Below the pieces are notes generated by a model. The model was given only the letters and a program-made list of their open reading frames with translations, was not told the origin of the DNA and did no database searches. The position numbers and the translations under genes were made by a program. From Streptomyces sp. Ru71 (GTDB taxonomy: Bacteria; Actinomycetota; Actinomycetes; Streptomycetales; Streptomycetaceae), in the NCBI RefSeq assembly GCF_002920535.1, contig NZ_PQSS01000002.1:1-64000 (forward strand): a stretch of 64,000 nt of DNA. Reading direction: 5' to 3'. The stretch's first letter is position 1. Each line of letters opens with the position of its first letter. Below are positions 51,303 through 59,647 of the stretch, one piece after another.

Positions 51303-53057
51303 ATGGCCCGAACCTCACGACGACATGCTCCCCGTTTCGTTGGCACATCCTGCCTGGCTGCGATGCTCGCGTTGCCGGCCGGTGTAACCGGGGCTGTGGT
51401 CGCGCCCTCCTTCGCTGCAGCTGCCACTTCAGCGCGTGCTCAGACCACGCCCCCGTCGCCGGAGCCGCCCCCGTCGCCGTCCGCCCCGCCCCCACAGTCG
51501 TCGTCCGCCCCGCCCCCACAGTCGTCGTCCGCCCCGCCCCCGCAGTCGTCGTCCGTGCCGCCCCCGCAGTCGTCGTCCGTGCCGCCCCCGCAGTCGTCGT
51601 CCGCCCCGCCTCCGCAGTCGTCGTCGAAGCCGCCATCGTCGGAGGCTCCTGCTTCACCGTCGTCGTCTCCGTCCTCCTCACCCACGCCTCCGCGTGAATC
51701 TGCCCAGGAGAAAAAAGAGGAGAAGCAGATCAAGCTGGAGGAGACGAAGAAGGCACAAGGGAAGCTGAAGGCCCTGACAAAAGAATTGGATGATATTGGG
51801 CTGGCGGATGAAACGAAAGTGCCGGCAGACGTGAAAGAAGATGTGGCTCAGGCGTCGTCTGAACTGAAGAAGATAATTGCCCCGAACGCCAATACATCAG
51901 TCGAAGTCCGGGACGTGGCAGAGAAGACCATAGAGCCACTTACTCAGGCTCTGAAGATAATACAAGACCCGCATACGACACCGCGCGACCGGGAGACGAT
52001 CGCGAAGATAGTTAAACAGCTGAAAATCATCGTCATTGAATCTCCGAAGGCCCACTCACTTGATTGGCGTGGGATTGCGGCGATCGTAGAACAGCTAAGA
52101 ATCGTCATCATTGAATTCCCCAAGGCGCCACCGCAGGTCCGGCACGACATCGAGAAGATAATTGGACCCGTGACCGACTGGCTGGAGATGGTCCACGATC
52201 CTAAGATGCCACGTGAGAAGCGGGACATAGTTGGCAGGACCGTAGAGCCGATGTCCGGTGCGATAAAGATAATCCAAAGCCCTGGCAAATCGCCAGGGGT
52301 GCACGAGGCGGCAGAGAGGGCCGTGAAGAGGTTGGTCCGCGCACTGGAGGCTGTCAGGAATTCGAAGCAGGATGACAAGGAGCTGTATCAAGAAAAAAAG
52401 GAGGAAGTGGACCGGGTTGTCATCGAACTGAAGAAGCAGCAGTGCTCACAGGTTGAAATAATCTACATGCCTGGGACCTTTGACTTCACTGCGGGAGCTT
52501 GGGTGACCCCTGCCTTGGAAAAGCAGCTGGCCCCTCTGAAGACCAATACGTGGCAGCCATCTGCCGAGGAATACCCTGCCAACCTGACCCTTCCTGGGTC
52601 GGTGCAGGACGGCAACCGCGCCCTTGTCGCGCATATGGAGGAGAAAGTAAAGCTGTGTGGACCCACCCAGCAATTCGTCCTCATTGGTTACTCTCAGGGT
52701 GCCAATGTCGTCCAGAATGCCCTTGGTGGTGACACCGGCGGGGCCCTGGTCGGGGCTGCACCTGTCGCGAAGATCTCCTCAGCAATAGGGCTGAGAATTC
52801 GTTCTGTAGTATTCTTCGGTAACCCGAGTCGAACTCCCGGGGGGATCCCCAAGGTGTCGCCCGACTATGCCGGACGGACATTGGATATCTGCGCTCCCGG
52901 TGATCCCCTGTGTGCTGCGCCGCCTGCAGCGCCGGCGGACTGGATAGGTCTGTCTAATCACTTTACCGATAAATACGCAAAAAATGTGGGAGAAGTGGCC
53001 AAATGCATCAAGGGGGAACCTGGATGCGATAAGGAGAAGCTGAGAGGTCGTCAGTGA
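51303..53057 (+). CDS. Secreted cutinase-like serine hydrolase with Pro/Ser repeats and helical repeat domain; foreign composition
   Basis: 584 residues. Signal peptide (FVGTSCLAAMLALPAGVTGAVVAP), then six copies of the 8-residue unit (A/V)PPPQSSS (about 61-108), a charged helical part (about 130-380) with repeated (A)xKIIQxPxxxPxxxE-like units, and a cutinase-type alpha/beta hydrolase: IYMPGTFDFTAG, GYSQGANVVQ with Ser464, Asp in CAPGDPLC, His in SNHF. It should hydrolyse esters outside the cell. From about 51710 to 53060 the DNA is clearly poorer in G/C, with codons such as AAA, ATA and GAT, unlike the neighbours. It ends 98 bp from a tRNA 3' end. Horizontal acquisition is likely. Confidence 0.8.
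   Translation: MARTSRRHAPRFVGTSCLAAMLALPAGVTGAVVAPSFAAAATSARAQTTPPSPEPPPSPSAPPPQSSSAPPPQSSSAPPPQSSSVPPPQSSSVPPPQSSSAPPPQSSSKPPSSEAPASPSSSPSSSPTPPRESAQEKKEEKQIKLEETKKAQGKLKALTKELDDIGLADETKVPADVKEDVAQASSELKKIIAPNANTSVEVRDVAEKTIEPLTQALKIIQDPHTTPRDRETIAKIVKQLKIIVIESPKAHSLDWRGIAAIVEQLRIVIIEFPKAPPQVRHDIEKIIGPVTDWLEMVHDPKMPREKRDIVGRTVEPMSGAIKIIQSPGKSPGVHEAAERAVKRLVRALEAVRNSKQDDKELYQEKKEEVDRVVIELKKQQCSQVEIIYMPGTFDFTAGAWVTPALEKQLAPLKTNTWQPSAEEYPANLTLPGSVQDGNRALVAHMEEKVKLCGPTQQFVLIGYSQGANVVQNALGGDTGGALVGAAPVAKISSAIGLRIRSVVFFGNPSRTPGGIPKVSPDYAGRTLDICAPGDPLCAAPPAAPADWIGLSNHFTDKYAKNVGEVAKCIKGEPGCDKEKLRGRQ
51481..51624 (+). repeat. Six 24-bp tandem repeats (PPPQSSS unit)
   Basis: Direct repeats within the cutinase-like gene. 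Each 24-bp unit encodes (A/V)PPPQSSS in register; units differ only at single bases (CCC/CCG/CCT, GCC/GTG). Copy number is likely variable by slippage. Confidence 0.85.
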
Positions 53058-53117
53058 ATCTGCTGCAATTCACTCGCGCCCGGCGATCACCTGCGTTGAT
53101 GTCAGAAAGTAGATGTC

Positions 53118-53151
53118 AAAGGCCCCGGACCAAGATCGGTCCGGGGCCTTT
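53118..53151 (-). terminator. Strong terminator after tRNA-Arg
   Basis: Perfect 14-bp arms AAAGGCCCCGGACC / GGTCCGGGGCCTTT with a 6-nt loop, 5 nt after the tRNA 3' end. It also stands 60 bp after the converging cutinase-like gene, so it serves both. Confidence 0.85.
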
Positions 53152-53155
53152 TCCC

Positions 53156-53231
53156 TGGTGCCCCCGGCAGGATTCGAACCTGCGACACCCGCTTTAGGAG
53201 AGCGGTGCTCTATCCCCTGAGCTACGAAGGC
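53156..53231 (-). tRNA. tRNA-Arg (anticodon CCU)
   Basis: 76 nt including an encoded CCA. Acceptor stem GCCTTCG / CGGGGGC with two G-U pairs, D-arm with AGCTCAGGGGATAGAGC, anticodon stem CCGCT/AGCGG and loop CTCCTAA, giving anticodon CCT (CCU), T-arm GCAGGTTCGAATCCTGC. CCU reads the rare AGG codon. Confidence 0.95.
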
Positions 53232-53386
53232 GGGGCTGTCGGTGTGTGCGTCTGGAACGTGGTCCAACGTGGACGAACCGTGTTCCTTCGGCATCCGGCA
53301 GCGCCTGGTGTTGCGGCTCGGGAGCCGCGCCACCGGGGCCAGTGTAGCGGGCTCGTGATACTGCGCTACGGCCCGGCTCGCGTGGT

Positions 53387-54595
53387 TCACGTCGCTGCGA
53401 GGAGGTCCTCGGGTGGGGCGGTGAGGGGGCGGCCTGTCAGGGTGCGCAGGGTGGTGTAGGCGCGGGCGTCTCCTGCCAGTACTCCGCCCAGGAGCGTGCG
53501 TCCGTCCGGGCCCAGGACCAGCTTGGCGTACCTCGTGGCCGTGGCGTGGGCCACGTATTCCATGGCGCCCTCCGTGTGTGCGAACGCGTCGCCGAAGGAG
53601 GCCACGTCCACGCCCATCAGCTTCAGCTTCGTGGACATGTCCGCGCCCGTGAACGGGTCGCCGTTGCCGCCGGTCAGCTGGTCGGCGACGCTTGCCGCCA
53701 TGCGGTAGCCGGGGGCGGCGAGGCCGTAGGTGCGGCCGGTGACCGCCGCGCACTCGCCGATCGCCCAGATCGCGGCGTCGTCGGTGCGGCACAGCTCGTC
53801 GACGAGGAAGCCGCCGCGTTCGCCGCGGGGCAGGCCGGCCGGCTCGGCCAGTTCGTCGCGGGGGCGCACGCCGGCCGCGAAGACCACGGCGGACGCCTCC
53901 AGCACGGTGCCGTCGGCCAGGCGGACGGCGTTCACCCTGCCGTCGGGGCCCGCCTCGATCGCGGCCGTGGCGGACGAGCAGTGCACCGCCACGCCCAGCT
54001 CGCCGATCAGGCGGGCCAGGACGCGGGCGCCGCCCTCGTCGATCTGCAGGGCCATCAGGCGCGGGGCCATCTCCACCACGTGCGGGCGCAGGCCGAGACA
54101 GCGCAGGCCGTTCGCCGCCTCCAGGCCCAGCAGGCCGCCGCCGATCACGACGGCGGGCCGGTCCGCGTCGCTCGCCGCCGCACGGATCGCGTCGATGTCC
54201 GCCACCGTGCGGTAGACGAAGGTGCCGGGCAGTCCGGCGCCCGGCACGGGCGGGACGAACGGGCGGGAGCCGGTGGCGAGCACCAGGGCGTCGTAGCCGA
54301 TCTCGGTGCCGTCCTGGCAGGTCACGGTGGTGCGGGCGCGGTCGATCGCGGTGACGGTGGTGCGCAGGCGCAGGTCGACGCGCGGGTGGGTCAGGAAGTC
54401 GTGGCCTGCCAGGGTCAGGTCCTCGGGGTTCTTGCCGTCGAGCAGCGTGGACAGGGCGACCCGGTCGTAGGCGGGACGGTCCTCCTCGGCGAGGATCACG
54501 ATCCGCCAGTGGCCCGCGCTGTCGCGTGCGAGCAGCTCCTCGGCCAGCCGGTGTCCTGCCATGCCGTGTCCGGCGATCACCAGAGTGCGGGTCAT
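53387..54595 (-). CDS. NAD(P)/FAD-dependent oxidoreductase of nitrate assimilation (NasB/NirB N-terminal type)
   Basis: 402 residues of the FAD/NAD-linked reductase fold: FAD motif VIAGHGMAGHRLAEEL, LATGSRPFVPPVPG, NAD motif VIGGGLLGLEAANGL and AIGECAAVTGRTYGLAAPGY. This is very close to the flavin part of NirB/NasB (electron supply for nitrate or nitrite reductase). No BFD-type iron-sulphur part follows, unlike NirB. The ATG overlaps the stop of the previous gene (ATGA). Last gene of the operon in this direction. Confidence 0.82.
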   Translation of the reverse strand: MTRTLVIAGHGMAGHRLAEELLARDSAGHWRIVILAEEDRPAYDRVALSTLLDGKNPEDLTLAGHDFLTHPRVDLRLRTTVTAIDRARTTVTCQDGTEIGYDALVLATGSRPFVPPVPGAGLPGTFVYRTVADIDAIRAAASDADRPAVVIGGGLLGLEAANGLRCLGLRPHVVEMAPRLMALQIDEGGARVLARLIGELGVAVHCSSATAAIEAGPDGRVNAVRLADGTVLEASAVVFAAGVRPRDELAEPAGLPRGERGGFLVDELCRTDDAAIWAIGECAAVTGRTYGLAAPGYRMAASVADQLTGGNGDPFTGADMSTKLKLMGVDVASFGDAFAHTEGAMEYVAHATATRYAKLVLGPDGRTLLGGVLAGDARAYTTLRTLTGRPLTAPPEDLLAAT

Positions 54596-55989
54596 GCGGC
54601 ATCGCTCCTTGCGGTGGCCGTGTCGTCGTCGCGCAGCCGGGCGCACAGGGACTGCACCTGGGAGGTGCAGCTGCCGCAGCCCGTGGTGGCGCGGGTGCGC
54701 CGGGCCAGGGCGGGCAGCTCGCGGGCGCCTTCGTGCCAGGCGTGGGCGAGGGCGCTGTGGGTGACGTTGTTGCAGTGGCACACCACCGCGTCCTCGGGCA
54801 GCGGGCCGTCGGCGGCGTATCCGCCGGTGGTGCCGAGGAGCAGGGCGAGCCGGTCGTCGGGGACCTCGGCGGAACGCTCGTAGAGCCGCCCCACGGTGGC
54901 GATGGCCCTCGGGTAGCCGATGAGCACGGCGGAGCGGACGCGCCTGCCGCGCAGGACGAGGCGCGCGAACCGGCCGCGGGCCGGGTCCGAGAGGGAGACC
55001 GTGGTGTCCTCGTCGGTGACCGGGGCGGGCGGGGTGAAGGCCAGGTCCGTGCCGTGGATACGGGGGCGCAGCAGCCGCGGCACCGGGCGGTACGGCGCGG
55101 TGCCGGCGCCGCTGAGCAGGGCCGCGAGGGCGTCGGCCTGGTCCCAGGCGGAGCCGAGGGTGGCCGGCGGCCGTCCCGGGGGCTGGGCGCAGTCGCCGAT
55201 GGCGTGCACGTGCGGGTCGCTGGTGCGCAGCCGGTCGTCGACCAGGACACCGCGCTCGACGCGCAGGCCGGCGGCCCGGGCGAGGTCCGCCTCGGGCACC
55301 ACGCCGGTGCACACCAGGAGGTGGCGGGCCGGCAGCACCTGGCCGTCGTCGAGCAGCAGCGTCCTGCCGGTGCGGCGCACGGCCCGCACGCCGGTGTGGA
55401 CGGTGACGCCCGCGGCGCGCAGCCGCTCGGTGAGCAGCTCGCCCGGCGTCGCGTCCAGCCAGTCGTCCAGGACGTGCGGGCCGGGGTGCGCCAGGGCGAC
55501 GTCGCGTCCGGCGCGGCGCAGCGCGAAGGCCGTCTCCACGCCGAGCATCCCGCCGCCGAGCACGGTCACCGAGCCGGGTGGCAGCGGCCGTACGTCGTCG
55601 GCGGTGCGCAGGGTGCGCACTCCGGCGGCCATGGAGCCCGCCTCGGTCAGGCCCGGCACGTCGGGCAGGGCCGGGCGGGCGCCGGTGGCCAGGACCAGGA
55701 CGTCGTACGGGTACCAGCGGCCGTCGCCGGTGCGGACGCGGCGCTGCCGGCGGTCGATGCGGGTGACCGTGACGCCGGTGTGCAGGGCCACGCCGGGCGG
55801 CAGCGGCGGCAGGGTGAGCCGGTCGGCGTCGAGCGTGCCGTCGAGGACGGAGCCCAGCAGCGCGCGGTGGTAGGCGGGCCGCGGCTCGGCCCCGAGCACG
55901 GTGACCGTGCCGCGATGGCCGTGGTGGGCGAGGCGTGCGGCGAGGTGGTGGGCGGCCGGGCCCGCGCCGATGACGACGACGGCGGTCAC
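54592..55989 (-). CDS. FAD-dependent oxidoreductase with C-terminal BFD-like [2Fe-2S] domain
   Basis: 465 residues. Flavin core (VVVIGAGPAAHHLAARLA, LATGARPALPDVPG, VLGGGMLGVETAFALRRAG, HAIGDCAQPPG) plus a BFD-like iron-sulphur domain at the end: CHCNN ... GCGSC. The layout is that of NasB-like electron-transfer subunits of assimilatory nitrate reductase. GGAGGAG precedes GTG 55989, which overlaps the nasA stop (GTGA). The last codons overlap the next flavoprotein gene. It presumably passes electrons from NAD(P)H to NasA. Confidence 0.84.
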   Translation of the reverse strand: MTAVVVIGAGPAAHHLAARLAHHGHRGTVTVLGAEPRPAYHRALLGSVLDGTLDADRLTLPPLPPGVALHTGVTVTRIDRRQRRVRTGDGRWYPYDVLVLATGARPALPDVPGLTEAGSMAAGVRTLRTADDVRPLPPGSVTVLGGGMLGVETAFALRRAGRDVALAHPGPHVLDDWLDATPGELLTERLRAAGVTVHTGVRAVRRTGRTLLLDDGQVLPARHLLVCTGVVPEADLARAAGLRVERGVLVDDRLRTSDPHVHAIGDCAQPPGRPPATLGSAWDQADALAALLSGAGTAPYRPVPRLLRPRIHGTDLAFTPPAPVTDEDTTVSLSDPARGRFARLVLRGRRVRSAVLIGYPRAIATVGRLYERSAEVPDDRLALLLGTTGGYAADGPLPEDAVVCHCNNVTHSALAHAWHEGARELPALARRTRATTGCGSCTSQVQSLCARLRDDDTATARSDAA

Positions 55990-58130
55990 GACGGCTCCTC
56001 CGTTCCCGGGCTCACGGCGACCGCGCTGACCTTGAACTCCGGCATCCGGCTCACCGGGTCGAGCGCCGGGTTGGTGATCAGGTTCGCCCGCCCGGCGCCC
56101 GGGAAGTGGAAGGGCAGGAACACGGTGTCGAGGCGGGCCGTGTCCGTGACCTTGACCCGGGCCAGCGTCCGGCCGCGTGCCGAGCGCACCTCGGCCAGGG
56201 CGCCGTCGGTGAGGCGGGCCCGCCGGGCGGTGTCCGGGTGCATCTCCACGTACGGCTCGGGGGCGGCCGCCATCAGCTCCGGCACCCGGCGGGTCTGCGC
56301 GCCGGACTGGTACTGCGCCAGCACCCGGCCGGTCGTCGCGAACAGCGGGAACTCGCCCTCCGGCGACTCGTCCGCCGCGCGGTGGGTGACGGGGGCGAAG
56401 CGGGCGCGGCCGTCGGGGTGCGCGAACCGGTCGAGGAAGAGCCGCGGGGTGCCCGGGTGGCGCTCCTGGCCCGCCGCGCGTTCGGGGCAGGGCCAGTGCA
56501 GGGCCTCGCCCGCTTCGAGGCGGTCGTAGGAGATGCCCGAGTAGTCGGCACGGCCGCCCCGCGAGGCGCGGCGCAGCTCGTCGAAGACCTCGCGCGGCCG
56601 GGTCGGGAAGCGCTCGGCCGGCGTGCCCAGGCGGACCGCGAGGGCGTTGAGGACCTCCAGGTCGGTGCGGACCCCGGCCGGCGCGTCGACGACGGCGCGG
56701 CGGCGCAGCACCCTGCCTTCCAGGTTGGTGACCGTTCCGTCCTCCTCCGCCCACTGGGTGACGGGCAGCACCACATCGGCGAGGGCGGCCGTCTCGGACG
56801 GCACGAAGTCGGCGACGACCAGCAGGTCGAGGGCGGACAGGCGCCGGGTGACATGGGCGGCGTGCGGGGCGGAGACCGCCGGATTGGCGCCGAAGACGAG
56901 CAGCGCGCGCGGTCCGTCCGGGGTGCCGAGGGCGTCGAGCAGCTCGTAGGCGCTGCGGCCGGGGCCCGGCAGGCTGTCCGGGGTCACGCCCCACACCTCG
57001 GCGAGGTGTGCCCGCGCCGCCGGGTCGGTGATCGACCGGTAGCCGGGCAACTGGTCGGCCTTCTGGCCGTGTTCGCGGCCGCCCTGGCCGTTGCCCTGCC
57101 CGGTGAGGCAGCCGTAGCCGCTGCCCGGGGTGCCCGGCAGGCCGAGCGCGAGGGCGAGATTGATGAAGGCGGCTGCGGTGTCGGTGCCCTTGCTGTGCTG
57201 CTCGGCGCCCCGGCCGGTGAGGATGTACGCCCTGCTCGCCTCGCCCAGCATCCGTACGGCAGTGCGCTGTTCGTCCACCGGCACCCCGGTGACCTGCTCG
57301 ACCCGCTCCGGCCACCAGGTCACGGCCTGCGCCCACGCCTCGTCGAACCCGCTGGTGCGGGCGTCCAGGTAGGGCTTGTCCACGTATCCCTCGACGACCG
57401 CCAGGTGCAGCAGGCCGAGCGCGAGCGCCAGGTCGGTGCCCGGCATGGGCTGCAGGTGCAGGGCGGCGCGCTGGGCGGTGGCGGTGCGCCGCGGGTCGAT
57501 CACGATCAGCTCGGCGCGGCGGGTCAGGTGCCGCATCAGCGGCGGCATCGTCTCCGCCGGGTTGGCGCCGGCGAGCAGGATCACGTCGGCCTCGCCGAGG
57601 TCGGTCACCGGGAAGGGCAGTCCCCGGTCGAGTCCGAACGCGGCGTTGGCGGCGGCCGCCGCCGAGGACATGCAGAACCGGCCGTTGTAGTCGATCTGGC
57701 TGGTGCGCAGCACCGTTCGGGCGAACTTGCCCAGGGTGTAGGCCTTCTCGTTGGTGAGGCCGCCGCCGCCGAACACCGCCACGGAGTCCGGGCCGTGCCG
57801 CTCGCGCAGGGCGCGCAGGCGGCCGGCGATCAGGTCGAGCGCCGTGTCCCAGTCGGCCGGGGCGAGTTCGCCGTCCGCGCCGCGCACCAGCGGGGTGCGC
57901 AGCCGGTCCGGGGTGCCGAGCAGCGCCGGGGCCGTCCAGCCCTTCTGGCACAGGCCGCCCTGGTTGACGGGGAAGTCGCGGGGGGCGACGGTCACCGCGT
58001 CGGCCGCGGCGGTCAGGCGGGTGGCGCACTGCAGGGCGCAGTACGGGCAGTGCGTGTCGGCGGTGGGCTGCGGGGCGGGGCGCTGCGTGTCGGCGGTGCG
58101 CTGCGGGGCGGCGCGGCGGTCAGCGGACAC
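55986..58130 (-). CDS. nasA: Assimilatory nitrate reductase catalytic subunit (molybdopterin)
   Basis: 714 residues. [4Fe-4S] motif C28-x2-C31-x3-C35 ... GGLC61QKG, then GGGGLTNEKAYTLGKFARTVL, QIDYNGRFCMSSAAAA (candidate Mo ligand Cys) and the C-terminal MopB binding domain (LFATTGRVLAQYQSGAQTR...VFLPFHFPGAGRANLIT). It reduces nitrate to nitrite in the cytoplasm. N-terminal residues 8-27 hold a short internal repeat (APQ-R/P-TADT). GTG start; it overlaps the transporter gene by 11 bp and the flavoprotein gene by 4 bp. Confidence 0.92.
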   Translation of the reverse strand: MSADRRAAPQRTADTQRPAPQPTADTHCPYCALQCATRLTAAADAVTVAPRDFPVNQGGLCQKGWTAPALLGTPDRLRTPLVRGADGELAPADWDTALDLIAGRLRALRERHGPDSVAVFGGGGLTNEKAYTLGKFARTVLRTSQIDYNGRFCMSSAAAAANAAFGLDRGLPFPVTDLGEADVILLAGANPAETMPPLMRHLTRRAELIVIDPRRTATAQRAALHLQPMPGTDLALALGLLHLAVVEGYVDKPYLDARTSGFDEAWAQAVTWWPERVEQVTGVPVDEQRTAVRMLGEASRAYILTGRGAEQHSKGTDTAAAFINLALALGLPGTPGSGYGCLTGQGNGQGGREHGQKADQLPGYRSITDPAARAHLAEVWGVTPDSLPGPGRSAYELLDALGTPDGPRALLVFGANPAVSAPHAAHVTRRLSALDLLVVADFVPSETAALADVVLPVTQWAEEDGTVTNLEGRVLRRRAVVDAPAGVRTDLEVLNALAVRLGTPAERFPTRPREVFDELRRASRGGRADYSGISYDRLEAGEALHWPCPERAAGQERHPGTPRLFLDRFAHPDGRARFAPVTHRAADESPEGEFPLFATTGRVLAQYQSGAQTRRVPELMAAAPEPYVEMHPDTARRARLTDGALAEVRSARGRTLARVKVTDTARLDTVFLPFHFPGAGRANLITNPALDPVSRMPEFKVSAVAVSPGTEEPS

Positions 58131-59514
58131 GGCCGGGCTCCCTGCGGACCGAGAGCGGGGTGAGGTCGGCGGCGCGGCGCTCGTGGCGCAGATAGACGGT
58201 CCAGGTGACCGCGGAGCACACGGCGTAGAAGGCGAGGAAGGTGTACAGGGCGGGGGCGATGGTGCCGTGCGGGCCGCTGTAGGAGGCGCGGAAGGAGGCG
58301 TTGATGGCGACTCCGCCGAGCGCCCCGACGGCTCCCGCGATCCCGATGACCGCGCCGGACAGGCGCCGCGCCCTGGCGAAGGCCTCGGCGGCGTCCCGGC
58401 CGGAGGTGACGGCGTCCTCGGCCTGGCGGGCGAAGACGGTGGGGATCAGCTTGTACGTCGAGCCGTTGCCGATGCCGCTGAGGACGAACAGGAAGGTGAA
58501 CGCGGCGACGAACAGCGGGTAGGAGGAGGTGGCCGAGGCGGCGAGCAGGGTCGCGGTGCCCAGGGCGAGCCCGGCGAAGGAGGCCAGCGTCACCCGCGCC
58601 CCGCCCCACCGGTCGGCCGCCTTGCCGCCCAGCGGCCGGGCCACGGAGCCGAGGAGCGGCCCGAGGAAGGTGACGGACGCGGCCTGCAGCGGGGTCGAGC
58701 CGAACTCCGTCTGCAGTACGAGGCCGAAGGCGAAGCCGTAGCCGATGAACGAGCCGAAGGTGCCGACGTACAGCAGCGAGATCCACCAGGTGTGCGGGTC
58801 GGCGAGCGCCTCCCGCTGCGCGCCGGGTTCGGTGCGCACCGTCGCCACGTTGTCCATCCGCAGGGCCGCCAGGACGGACACCAGCGCGATCAGCGGCAGA
58901 TAGAAGCCCACCACGTACGCGGGATGGGTGTCCCCGACCGTCGCGATCACCAGCAGGCCGAGCAGCTGGACCAGGGCCACGCCCAGGTTGCCGCCGCCGG
59001 CGTTCAGGCCCAGCGCCCAGCCCTGGTGGCGGCGGGGGTAGAACGCGGTGATGTTGGTCATCGACGAGGCGAAGTTCGCGCCGCCCACCCCTGCCGTGGC
59101 CCCGATCAGCAGGAACGCCCAGAGCGGGGTGCCGGGCCGCTGGACGAAGATCGCGGTCAGCGAGGTGGGCATGAGCAGCACGGCGGAGGCGAAGACGGTC
59201 CAGTTGCGTCCGCCGAAGCGGGCGACCGCTGCGCTGTACGGGAGCCGCAGCAGCGCCCCGACCAGCGTGGGCACGATCACCAGCAGGAACTTCTCGCCGG
59301 GGGAGAAGTGGAAGCCGATGTCCGGGGAGAGGAACAGCACCAGGACGGACCACAGGCTCCACACCGAGAAGCCGATGTGCTCGGACAGGACCGACAGCGT
59401 GAGGTTGCGGCGGGCCACGCGCCGTCCGGTGCGCTCCCAGTACTCCTCGTTCTCCGGGTCCCAGTCCTCTATCCACCGTCCGGGGACGGAATTTCGGGCC
59501 GATCGGGCGGTCAT
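58120..59514 (-). CDS. narK: Nitrate/nitrite transporter, MFS (NarK/NasA-type)
   Basis: 464 residues with 12 membrane helices. Both nitrate signatures are visible: NITAFYPRRHQGWALGLNAGGGNLG and a second Gly-rich segment FVLSGIGNGSTYKLIPTVF. The N-terminal WIEDWDPENEEYWERTGRRVARRN is typical of actinobacterial NarK. It brings nitrate in for NasA, with the nasA start inside its last codons. GAGGAAAG precedes the ATG. I looked for a GlnR box (gTnAC-n6-GnAAC) before it but found no convincing one. Confidence 0.92.
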   Translation of the reverse strand: MTARSARNSVPGRWIEDWDPENEEYWERTGRRVARRNLTLSVLSEHIGFSVWSLWSVLVLFLSPDIGFHFSPGEKFLLVIVPTLVGALLRLPYSAAVARFGGRNWTVFASAVLLMPTSLTAIFVQRPGTPLWAFLLIGATAGVGGANFASSMTNITAFYPRRHQGWALGLNAGGGNLGVALVQLLGLLVIATVGDTHPAYVVGFYLPLIALVSVLAALRMDNVATVRTEPGAQREALADPHTWWISLLYVGTFGSFIGYGFAFGLVLQTEFGSTPLQAASVTFLGPLLGSVARPLGGKAADRWGGARVTLASFAGLALGTATLLAASATSSYPLFVAAFTFLFVLSGIGNGSTYKLIPTVFARQAEDAVTSGRDAAEAFARARRLSGAVIGIAGAVGALGGVAINASFRASYSGPHGTIAPALYTFLAFYAVCSAVTWTVYLRHERRAADLTPLSVRREPGRVR

Positions 59515-59548
59515 CTTTCCTCAGCTTTCACGGGTCGTCGGCGGGCGG

Positions 59549-59645
59549 GCGTGAGCGGGGGAGGGGGAGTGAGCGGGGGGACGGGGGTGAGGGGGGACGG
59601 GGTGTGAGCCGGGGGGGAAGGGGCCTGAGCGGGGGACCGGGGAGG
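59549..59645. repeat. G-run rich degenerate repeat between narK and the isochorismate synthase gene
   Basis: About 100 bases on the plus strand built of units like GTGAGCGGGGGAGGGG with at least eight runs of four or more G in a row. It may form G-quadruplexes on the plus strand (template for minus-strand transcripts). It lies upstream of narK, so its promoter must be here or further inside the preceding gene. Confidence 0.6.
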
Positions 59646-59647
59646 GG

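Noticed and set aside
51150..53231. att-site duplication of the tRNA-Arg 3' end on the far side of the cutinase-like gene
   Set aside because: I compared the tRNA 3' part with 51150-51300 by eye and saw no copy; no integrase gene is near. Integration at the tRNA is therefore not proven.
53205..53459. Plus-strand frame that starts within tRNA-Arg
   Set aside because: It reads through the tRNA and its promoter; no ribosome site, no motif.
59480..59560. GlnR box before narK
   Set aside because: No gTnAC-n6-GnAAC pair with acceptable spacing was found; expected for nitrate genes but not visible here.
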